The notes beneath the pieces are model-generated. The model had not been told where the DNA came from. It saw only the letters and a list, made by a program, of their open reading frames with translations, and made no database searches. The position numbers were made by a program, and so were the translations under genes. Positions 57,190-64,000 of a DNA stretch of 64,000 nt are shown one piece after another. The stretch lies in assembly GCA_965201115.1 (NCBI GenBank), contig OZ241745.1, forward strand, positions 930,001 through 994,000, written 5' to 3'. Position 1 is the stretch's first letter. Each line of letters opens with the position of its first letter. Origin of the DNA: JANQOH01 sp965201115 (GTDB lineage: Bacteria > Pseudomonadota > Alphaproteobacteria > UBA7887).

Positions 57190-59949
57190 TTATACCCGGA
57201 AGGCTTTCATGGCTTCGTCGCCGAGGCAGTTGACGACCTTTACGGCGATGCGGCCGGAGGCGGGGCGGGGGAAGGGGCGCGAGGTGTCGCTTTTCAGCGC
57301 CGCCCAGGCTTCGGGGTCGATCTCGGCCTTCAGGGAGGTTTTCAGCGCCTTGTACGGGTCGTTCCCGCCCAGGAAGTAGGCGTGGCGGACGAAGAAACTC
57401 TCGGCGTCGTAATCGGTGTCGATGAACCAGCAGGCGATGCCGTCGGCGCCGTCGCTCTGGATCTCGCCGGTACCCGGCTTGTAGATATCGACCCCGGCGA
57501 TCTTCACCTGCAGGCGGTCGCCATCGAGCTCGCGGATCTCGATGTCGGGCTCGCCGAATACGACGAACAGGGCGCCCTTGCCGGTGTTCTTGAGCTCGCC
57601 GGCCATGTGCATGTCGGCGTTTATGCGCGCCTTGAGGATGCGGACGCGGCCGAGCGCGTCGAGGCCGGCGGCGTTGGCCTCGTAACCGAAGGCGCAGGAC
57701 ACGAGAATATCGCAGCCCGCCTCGGCGGCCTCGAGGGCGGCGGCGGCCAGGTCGGGGCGGGCGACCGTTCCGAACTCGGGGCCGATCATTATGCCCGCGC
57801 GGCGCTCCGCCTCGCCCTCGGCATAGCGGCCGATGGCGCAGATCAGATCGCCGGGCCACGGCTCGACGGCGGAGAAATCGATGCGCGCGTCCTTGCGCGC
57901 CTGCCGCACGCCCTCGGTTCGCAGATGTTCGAGCGCGACGGCGGAGAAATCGCCGGCCGGCGGCGGCTCGGCCAATCCCGGCCCCGCCGTGTCGGCGGGC
58001 ACGGTGCGGTGCGGCGACAGGCTCTCGACGGTGAACGGTCCGGCGACGCGCACGCGGTTCTTGTCCTCGCAAGGCTTGTCGTAGAGAAACTCGTAATCGG
58101 CCTTTGCTGCGATACAGGCGTCGATCTCCTTCTGCCTCTCGATGCGGGCCTTCCGCCAGCCGGCGTGGAGCTCCCTCGCCGCCTCGGGCCATGAGTCGTT
58201 GGCCTCGCGGGGGACTTCCCATTCCTCCCGGTTCTCGCCGAGCGCCGCATTCAGATCGCCGCGCAGCGGCTCGAGGGTTTCCTGCCAATCTTCCCATATC
58301 GTATCGATTTCGGCGTTGTTCGCGATCGATTTGAGGGTAATGCGGGGGACGCGTTCATAGACAAAGCCCTGGCGCACGTCGTTGCCGGCGGGCCGTTCCG
58401 AAGGCGCGCGGCGCGCAAGCTCGGCTTCCTTGATCTGTCCCTGGCGGCTGTCGGCGAGTATATACCAAGGGTAGCGGGCGCCCATGATGCGCGCGCGGGC
58501 AAGCGCCAGGGCAACGCGCGAAGTGTCGATGGCAATCCAGCGCCGGCCCCATTGCTCGGCGGCATACGCCGTCGTGCCGGAGCCGCAGGTGGGGTCGAGC
58601 ACGAGATCGCCGGGATCGGTAGTCATCAGGATACAGCGCCGGACGATTCGTTCCGATGTTTGAACTACATACGATTTATTTTGCTCGGGTCCCGTATCCG
58701 TCCAGGTTTCCGTGTATTCGGACGCCGGGTAATCGCTGTGAAAAAACCGGCTTCTCAAAGCGGTATTGTCCGCTTCGACGCGAGACGATCGCAACAATCT
58801 CGCGAAACCCGACGGAGAATGCCGCCAACTCCGGTTCGGGGGGATCGTCCACTCTCTTCCGAACGCGACTCTCGCGGAATTATCGCCGGCATTCATGGAA
58901 TGAAGAGGCAATTTCGTGTACGGTTTCGCTTCCCCGGGGAGCAGCTCCGGATTGTCTTTTTCCTCTTTTGTCATTGGGCGGCATGTCAGATCTTCGAGGG
59001 CCAGCCGGTTATACATTTTGGTGTCCACCGGACGTTCGACCAACAGGCGCCGGAATTTCTTTCTGTCCGAATTTTTTGCGTACCAAATCAAGTAGTCGCT
59101 CGATCGTTTCAGAGAATCCCCCCTTGTCGTGCCGCTGTTCGTGCGGCAGTTTATCTGATTGACAAAGTTTTCGTCCCCGAACGCCTCGTCCATCAACGCC
59201 CGCACGCGATGGACATTCTCATCGCCGATCTGCACGAATACGGATCCCGTCTCCGCAAGCAGATCGCGCGCGACAGTCAAGCGGTCGCGCAAATAGGTCA
59301 GATACGAATGGACGCCATCGCGCCAAGTGTCGCGGAACGCCTTGATTTGCTCGGGCTCGCGCGTGATGCGTTCGGCCTTGCCGTCCCTCGCGTCGGCGCC
59401 GGTCGTGGACCACTGGAAGTTCGAGTTGAATCTGATGCCGTAGGGCGGGTCGATATAGATGCATTGCACCTTGCCGCGCAGGCCTTCGCGCTCGGCGAGC
59501 GAGGCCATGACGCGCAGCGAGTCGCCCAGGATCATGCGGTTCGACCAATTGGCGTCGTGGCGGTAGAATTCCGTGCGCGCGGCGCCGGGGGGCAGGCCGT
59601 TGAAATCGGCGAACAGGTCGGGTGCGGGCTCCTCCCCCGCCGCCTCGCGGCGCTCCCCGGCATAGCGCGCGAGGCTGTCGATCAGCGCCTTGGGGTGGAT
59701 TTTTTCCTGCACGTAGAGCGGCGGCGCGTCGACGACGAGGTCGTCCTCGTCCTGCGCGTCCTTGCCGCGCCACACCAGCTGCGGGTCGAGCTCGCGGTTG
59801 CGCCGTTCGCAAGCCAGCCGGATCGGCGCCTTGTCGGCGGCCTCCATCGCCGGCTCGAGCTCGGCGGTGGGGATGTTGGCCCGCTTCGCGCGGTCATGGG
59901 TGAGCGCCCCGACCTGCTTGCGCGCGGCGGCTTTCCTGCGTCTCGGCAT
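57190..59949 (-). CDS. type III-like N6-adenine DNA methyltransferase, orphan
   Basis: The 919-residue protein is a beta-class methylase (motif IV precedes motif I): DPPY at about residue 167, LDPTCGSGTTAYAAEQWGRRW at about 450. Its N terminus (PPLYVQEKIHPKALIDSLARY) and long C-terminal domain (DIYKPGTGEIQSDGADGIACWFIDTDYDAESFF) match large Mod proteins normally paired with a DEAD-helicase Res subunit. No res gene is present on either side: trmB lies downstream and repeats lie upstream. It may methylate DNA alone, or the locus may be a remnant. The central part is lower in GC. Confidence 0.88.
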   Translation of the reverse strand: MPRRRKAAARKQVGALTHDRAKRANIPTAELEPAMEAADKAPIRLACERRNRELDPQLVWRGKDAQDEDDLVVDAPPLYVQEKIHPKALIDSLARYAGERREAAGEEPAPDLFADFNGLPPGAARTEFYRHDANWSNRMILGDSLRVMASLAEREGLRGKVQCIYIDPPYGIRFNSNFQWSTTGADARDGKAERITREPEQIKAFRDTWRDGVHSYLTYLRDRLTVARDLLAETGSVFVQIGDENVHRVRALMDEAFGDENFVNQINCRTNSGTTRGDSLKRSSDYLIWYAKNSDRKKFRRLLVERPVDTKMYNRLALEDLTCRPMTKEEKDNPELLPGEAKPYTKLPLHSMNAGDNSARVAFGREWTIPPNRSWRHSPSGFARLLRSSRVEADNTALRSRFFHSDYPASEYTETWTDTGPEQNKSYVVQTSERIVRRCILMTTDPGDLVLDPTCGSGTTAYAAEQWGRRWIAIDTSRVALALARARIMGARYPWYILADSRQGQIKEAELARRAPSERPAGNDVRQGFVYERVPRITLKSIANNAEIDTIWEDWQETLEPLRGDLNAALGENREEWEVPREANDSWPEAARELHAGWRKARIERQKEIDACIAAKADYEFLYDKPCEDKNRVRVAGPFTVESLSPHRTVPADTAGPGLAEPPPAGDFSAVALEHLRTEGVRQARKDARIDFSAVEPWPGDLICAIGRYAEGEAERRAGIMIGPEFGTVARPDLAAAALEAAEAGCDILVSCAFGYEANAAGLDALGRVRILKARINADMHMAGELKNTGKGALFVVFGEPDIEIRELDGDRLQVKIAGVDIYKPGTGEIQSDGADGIACWFIDTDYDAESFFVRHAYFLGGNDPYKALKTSLKAEIDPEAWAALKSDTSRPFPRPASGRIAVKVVNCLGDEAMKAFRV

Positions 59950-59990
59950 GATCAGGGGGCCTTGGCGGGTTCGGCCTGGGAGCGACGGCG

Positions 59991-60715
59991 GGTACTATAG
60001 AATGGCGCCGGGCGCGCTCAAGGCGAGCGCTTGCGCGGGGGTCGCGGCGACGGAGACGTGCGGCCTGGAAGGCCGCGGTCCCGGGCCGCGCTGGCGCGCG
60101 GGGGGCGGGCGTTGCGGGAATTTGCGGGGCTCCGCGGGGCTCGGGCGTGGATTGCCCGGGATCGCGGGCGTCCCCGCCCGCGCGTCTCGACCGCCGACAA
60201 CTCCATGCCAACGCCGCGGCGCGCGCCGACGTGCGGGCAGGATGCCCGCGCACCCAGGCCGCGCTGGCGCGCGGGGAGGCGAAGGGGGCGGGCATTGCGG
60301 GGATCTGCGGGGCTCGGGCGCGGTGGCGGGTTGCGTCCCGACTCCCTGCCAACGATGCGGCGGGCGGGAACGTGCGGGCGAGACGCCCGCGCACCCAAGC
60401 AGTTCGCGCTGGCACGCGGGGAGGCGAGGGGGCGGGCGGTGCGGGAATTTGCGGGGCTCCGCGGGGCTCGGGCGCGGCGGCGGGTTGCGTCCCGACTCCC
60501 TGCCGACGCCGCGGTGGGCGCCGACGTGCGGGCGAGACGCCCGCGCACCCAGGCCGCGCTGGCGCGCGGGGAGGCGAGGGGGGGCGGGCATTGCGGGAAT
60601 TTGCGGGGATCCGCGGGGCTCCGGCGTGGGGGCGGGCGAGACGCCCGCGCATCCAAGCAGTGCGCGCGTGCTTTGTCCGGCGGCGTTCGCGGCGGGGGGC
60701 ATAGGGACATTGTAG
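59991..60715. repeat. long array of REP-like palindromes and spacer repeats
   Basis: Hairpins of the type GCGGGC-5nt-GCCCGC, each followed by GCACCCAGG or similar, occur near 60061, 60234, 60373, 60528 and 60636. The first has a changed stem, GCGGCC/GGCCGC, with matching changes in both arms. Between them a second repeat recurs about every 110-180 bases: TTGCGGGAATTTGCGGGGCT with GGTTGCGTCCCGACTCCCTG. Spacers vary in length and identity, and no cas genes are near, so it is not CRISPR. No real gene is seen in this stretch. Confidence 0.88.
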
Positions 60716-60772
60716 CGATAAAACATGGGGTTGTCGAGACAATTCGAGTTTCGGCGGGTTTCGGCGGCGGCT

Positions 60773-61372
60773 TTATCCGGGATCATGGGCGGCGAGGGCG
60801 TGGAGCCAGGCGGCGATTTCGGGGGCGGTCCACTCGACGGCGCCTTCGACGCGGCCGAGTTCGCGGCCGTGCGCGTCGATGAGGAGGGTCAGGGGCAGGC
60901 CGCGGACGCCGAGGGCGGAGAAGGCGGCGAGGGGCGGGTCGAGATAGAGCGCGAGATGGGAGAAGCCGCCGTCTTCCCAGAAGCGGCGGGCGGCGGCGCG
61001 GTCGCGGTCCTGGTTGAGCGCGACGACGGAAAAGGCGCCGCCGGATGCGGCGGCGAGCGCCTCCAGCAGGGGCATTTCGCGCACGCAGGGGGCGCACCAT
61101 GTGGCCCACAGGTTGAGCGCCAGCGGCTTGCCGGCGAAATCGGCGAGGCGGACCGGCGCGCCGCCGGCGTCCTGCCACTCCAGTTGGGCGATTTCCGGCG
61201 GCGGGTCGTTCCACTGGGCGGGCAGCGCGGCGGGCGGCGGGCGCGGGGGGCCGGCGCGTTGCGGGCTTGAACCGAGGCCGGATACGAAGACAATGGCGGC
61301 CGCCGAGACCGCCAGCGCCGCCAGGGCGAGGGCCGCGGCGCGCGCCGGAATCGGGCGGCGGTTTTTCGGCAT
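60773..61372 (-). CDS. tlpA: TlpA-like membrane-anchored thioredoxin
   Basis: The 199-residue protein has an N-terminal membrane anchor (residues about 11-33) and a thioredoxin fold with Cys93 and Cys96 in ATWCAPCVREMP and the cis-Pro in GVRGLPLTLLID. It works as a periplasmic disulfide reductase, often in cytochrome maturation. It diverges from argH by 44 bases, an arrangement known in alphaproteobacteria. Confidence 0.93.
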   Translation of the reverse strand: MPKNRRPIPARAAALALAALAVSAAAIVFVSGLGSSPQRAGPPRPPPAALPAQWNDPPPEIAQLEWQDAGGAPVRLADFAGKPLALNLWATWCAPCVREMPLLEALAAASGGAFSVVALNQDRDRAAARRFWEDGGFSHLALYLDPPLAAFSALGVRGLPLTLLIDAHGRELGRVEGAVEWTAPEIAAWLHALAAHDPG

Positions 61373-61416
61373 CGCGTTTCCCGTTTCGTCGGCGCGGCCC
61401 CGCGCGCGGAGGACAC

Positions 61417-62838
61417 ATGAGCCGATACAGCGCTCCGCCAGACCGCCGCCCGGCGGGCGCCCGGTCGCTCTGGGGCAGCCACTTCGACGCCGACCCCGCG
61501 GCGGCGATGGCGGAGATAAACCCCTCGGTGGCGTTCGACAAGCGCCTGTACGCGGAAGACATCGCCGGCAGCCGCGCGCACTGCCGGATGCTCGTCGCGC
61601 AAGGCATTCTCGGCGCCGCCGACGGCGCCGCGATCCTGGAGGGGCTCGACACGATCGAGGCCGAGATCGAGGCCGGCACGATGGTCTTCGATCCGGCGCT
61701 GGAAGACGTCCATCTGAACATCGAGGCCCGGCTCACGGCGCTGATCGGCGAAGCCGGCAAGCGCCTGCACACCGCGCGGTCGCGCAACGATCAGGTGGCG
61801 ACCGATTTTCGCATGTGGGTGCGCGGCGCGCTCGACGCTCTCGACGCGGCGCTGCGCGACTACCAGGAGGCGCTGCTCGACCGCGCCGCGGAGCATGCGG
61901 ACACGGCGATGCCGGGGTTCACGCATTTGCAACCCGCGCAGCCGGTGACCCTGGGCCACCACCTGATGGCGTATGTAGAGATGGCGGGGCGCGATCGCGG
62001 GCGCTTCCGCGACGCGCGCGCGCGGCTGAACGAATGCCCGCTGGGGGCGGCGGCGCTGGCGGGCACGCCGTTCCCCATCGACCGCGCCATGACCGCTGCG
62101 GAACTGGGTTTCGACCGTCCGATGGCCAATTCGATCGATGCAGTGTCGGATCGGGATTTCGCGCTTGAGGCGCTGGCCGCGGCGGCGCTGGCGGCGGGCC
62201 ATTTGTCGCGCCTCGCCGAGGAGCTGACGATATGGTCGAGCGCGGGGTTCGGCATGGTCGCGCTGCCGGAGGCGTTTACGACGGGTTCGTCGATCATGCC
62301 GCAGAAGCGCAACCCCGACGCCGCCGAGCTGGTGCGCGCCAAGACGGGCCGCGTGACCGGCGCGCTGGTCTCGCTGCTCACGACCATGAAGGGCCTGCCG
62401 CTGGCGTATTCGAAGGACATGCAGGAAGACAAGGAGCCCGCGTTCGACGCGCTCGACACGCTCGGGCTGTGCGCGCGGGCGATGACGGGGATGATCGGCG
62501 GCATGACGGTCGACGCCGAACGCATGTCGGCGCTGGCCGGCGCGGGGCACGCCACCGCGACCGACTTGGCGGACTGGCTGGCGCGCGCGCTCGGCATGCC
62601 GTTTCGCGACGCACACCGCGCGGCGGGGCGGCTGGTGCTGCGGGCGGAGCGCGCGGGCTGCGCGCTGGCGGCGCTGCCGGCGGAAGCGTTCCGCGCCGAG
62701 GAGCCGCGCATTTCCGACGACGCCATTGCCGGCCTGACGGTGGCGCGGTCGGTCGCGAGCCGGAACAGCGAGGGCGGCGCCGCGCCGGAGCGGGTGCGCG
62801 AGGCCATCGCCGCCGCGCGCGAGCGCTATCTGCGATGA
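61417..62838 (+). CDS. argH: argininosuccinate lyase
   Basis: The 473-residue lyase cleaves argininosuccinate to arginine and fumarate. It has LWGSHFDADP at the N terminus, TARSRNDQVATD, FTHLQPAQPVTLGHH and the signature GSSIMPQKRNPD. The start at 61417 follows GCGGAGGA. Its stop overlaps the start of the lipoprotein gene (ATGA). Confidence 0.97.
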   Translation: MSRYSAPPDRRPAGARSLWGSHFDADPAAAMAEINPSVAFDKRLYAEDIAGSRAHCRMLVAQGILGAADGAAILEGLDTIEAEIEAGTMVFDPALEDVHLNIEARLTALIGEAGKRLHTARSRNDQVATDFRMWVRGALDALDAALRDYQEALLDRAAEHADTAMPGFTHLQPAQPVTLGHHLMAYVEMAGRDRGRFRDARARLNECPLGAAALAGTPFPIDRAMTAAELGFDRPMANSIDAVSDRDFALEALAAAALAAGHLSRLAEELTIWSSAGFGMVALPEAFTTGSSIMPQKRNPDAAELVRAKTGRVTGALVSLLTTMKGLPLAYSKDMQEDKEPAFDALDTLGLCARAMTGMIGGMTVDAERMSALAGAGHATATDLADWLARALGMPFRDAHRAAGRLVLRAERAGCALAALPAEAFRAEEPRISDDAIAGLTVARSVASRNSEGGAAPERVREAIAAARERYLR

Positions 62839-62960
62839 CGCGGCGGCGCGTCTTGCGGCTGCTTGCCGGCGGTCTCGCCGCCGGCGCGCTGGCAGGCTGC
62901 GGGCGCAAGGGGGCGCCGGTCAGGCCGGGCGACGAGGCCGAAGCGGAGTCTGCGTCGTGA
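62835..62960 (+). CDS. lptM: small lipoprotein LptM-like (YifL)
   Basis: The 41-residue protein has a basic start (MTRRRVLRLL), a hydrophobic segment and a lipobox LAAGALAGC followed by GRKGAPVRPGD. This matches the LptM/YifL family that helps assemble the LptD translocon. It overlaps argH by four bases and precedes lysA, the conserved argH-lptM-lysA order. Confidence 0.85.
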   Translation: MTRRRVLRLLAGGLAAGALAGCGRKGAPVRPGDEAEAESAS

Positions 62961-63180
62961 CAAGTTCGGCGGAGGAACGTTTGCCGCGGGATGCCGGCCC
63001 GGAGGCCGGCGCACCCGGATGCGGGCTGCCCGGGTGCGTGGGCGGCCCGCCCGCACGTCTCGACCTGCACGCACGCCGGCGGGCAAAGCGCCCCTCGCCG
63101 CAAACGCCGCGGCGCGCGCCAACGTGCGGGCGAGACGCCCGCGCGCCCAGGAAGTGCGCCGCGCGTCCGGGAAGCGCGGC
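62961..63180. repeat. REP-like palindrome cluster between lptM and lysA
   Basis: At least two related hairpins are present: a diverged copy near 63050 (GCGGGC-type arms, inverted) and AACGTGCGGGCGAGACGCCC near 63120. The family is the same as near 9.6 kb and 60 kb. No gene is seen in this gap of 220 bases. Confidence 0.8.
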
Positions 63181-64000
63181 ATGACGGATCCGGCGGGGGG
63201 ATATTTCGCGCGGCGGGGCGGCAGGTTGTTCGCGGAGGACACGGCGCTCGACGATATCGCCGATGCGGTCGGCACGCCGTTCTATTGCTATTCCGCCGCC
63301 GCTCTCGAGGGCGCCTACCGCGCCTTCGCCGATGCGTTCGCGGGGAGCGGCGCGCTGGTTGCGTATTCGGTCAAGGCGAATCCGAACCGCGCGGTTATCG
63401 CGACGCTGGCGCGGCTCGGCGCCGGCGCCGATGTGGTGAGCGAGGGGGAGATCCGGCGCGCGCTCGCCGCCGGCGTCGCGCCGCGCGACATCGTGTTTTC
63501 GGGCGTCGGCAAGACGCGGGCGGAGATTTCGTTTGCGCTGTCGCGCGGCGTCGTTCATCTCAACGCGGAGTCGGCGCCGGAGCTGGCGCTGATATCGGAG
63601 GCCGCGGCGGCGCTCGGCGCGACGGCGCGCGTCGCGCTGCGCATAAACCCCGGCGTCGGGGCCGGCGGGCACGACAAGATCACGACCGGCCGGCGCGGCG
63701 ACAAGTTCGGCGTCGCCATTGATCGCGCGCCGGCGCTGTTTCGCCGCGCGGCCGCGCTTCCGGGGGTCGCCGCCGATGGCGTGGACCTCCATATCGGTTC
63801 GCAAATTGTGGATCTCGCGCCGTTCCGCCGCGCGTTCGGCAAGGCGGCGGCGCTGGTGCGCCGCCTGCGCGCCGAGGGCTTCGGCATCGAGCGCCTCGAT
63901 CTCGGCGGCGGCCTGGGCATCCGCTACGGCGCGGAAACGCCGCCGGCCCCGGCCGAGTATGCGGCCGCCGTTCGCGAGGCGACCGATGGCCTGGGTTGCC
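63181..64000 (+). CDS. lysA: diaminopimelate decarboxylase, partial (runs off the window)
   Basis: The first 273 residues of LysA, which makes lysine from meso-diaminopimelate, are present. PLP lysine is Lys65 in YSVKANPN, followed by GVGKTRAEI, KFGVAID, HIGSQIVDL and LDLGGGLGI. The start at 63181 fits the family. The gene continues beyond the window. Confidence 0.95.
   Translation, partial: MTDPAGGYFARRGGRLFAEDTALDDIADAVGTPFYCYSAAALEGAYRAFADAFAGSGALVAYSVKANPNRAVIATLARLGAGADVVSEGEIRRALAAGVAPRDIVFSGVGKTRAEISFALSRGVVHLNAESAPELALISEAAAALGATARVALRINPGVGAGGHDKITTGRRGDKFGVAIDRAPALFRRAAALPGVAADGVDLHIGSQIVDLAPFRRAFGKAAALVRRLRAEGFGIERLDLGGGLGIRYGAETPPAPAEYAAAVREATDGLGC

Noticed and set aside
59991..60715. 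Possible CRISPR array
   Set aside because: Spacings are irregular, the repeats are hairpins within longer similar blocks, and no cas genes are present.

Overview
This 64 kb window is a uniformly GC-rich bacterial chromosome segment, most likely from an alphaproteobacterium. The evidence is the aerobic cobalt chelatase gene cobN, the metK-trmB pair, the tlpA <-> argH-lptM-lysA arrangement, a SecB gene, and an ArsR-methyltransferase fusion coupled to metH. I cannot name a genus. Four insertion sequences of different families, dispersed palindromic repeats and several decayed genes show a genome under mobile-element pressure.

Layout. 1-10.1 kb is an accessory zone: an RloA/RloB-type ATPase-nuclease pair, a large Eco57I-like restriction-methylation gene split by a complete IS66-family element with perfect 8-bp target duplications, an IS110-family (IS1111-type) element, and a cluster of REP-like palindromes. 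10.1-18 kb holds a cupin gene, cobN-cobO-cobQ (aerobic B12 synthesis) and an M32 carboxypeptidase. 18-20.6 kb is a compact restriction system: vsr, a C5 methyltransferase and a probable endonuclease. 20.6-24.5 kb carries msrA, a small membrane protein, tRNA-Ser and a possible catabolic trio (diiron protein, SRPBCC protein, extradiol-type dioxygenase). 24.7-27.6 kb is a lower-GC segment flanked by a copy of the 3' end of rplL. Its GT-C-like membrane glycosyltransferase gene is split by an 18-base homopolymer.

27.7-33.4 kb is the conserved translation cluster, all on the minus strand: tRNA-Tyr, tRNA-Gly, tuf, tRNA-Trp, secE, nusG, rplK, rplA, rplJ, rplL. It is followed on the plus strand by rlmB and an overlapping tRNA-Thr. 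33.4-38.4 kb has tsaB, ddpX, a rutE-like reductase and dTDP-sugar genes (rmlA, rmlD, an epimerase). 38.5-41.6 kb has an intact IS1380 element inserted into the end of a small PD-(D/E)XK nuclease gene that overlaps an AAA ATPase gene, a candidate two-gene defence system. 41.7-46.3 kb has B12-dependent metH behind a SahR-like regulator with a clear operator. The cobalamin genes and metH are therefore in the same window.

46.4-55.2 kb is an iron/heme region: DUF2325 protein, PepSY and FMN-binding proteins, porin, bacterioferritin, Bfd, a heme-oxygenase-like monooxygenase and hmuV. The permease gene is cut off at an IS1595 element without target duplication, and only a remnant of a TonB-dependent receptor survives beyond secB. 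55.3-64 kb has metK-trmB, an orphan type III-like DNA methyltransferase, a long array of palindromic repeats, tlpA, argH, lptM, another palindrome cluster and the start of lysA.
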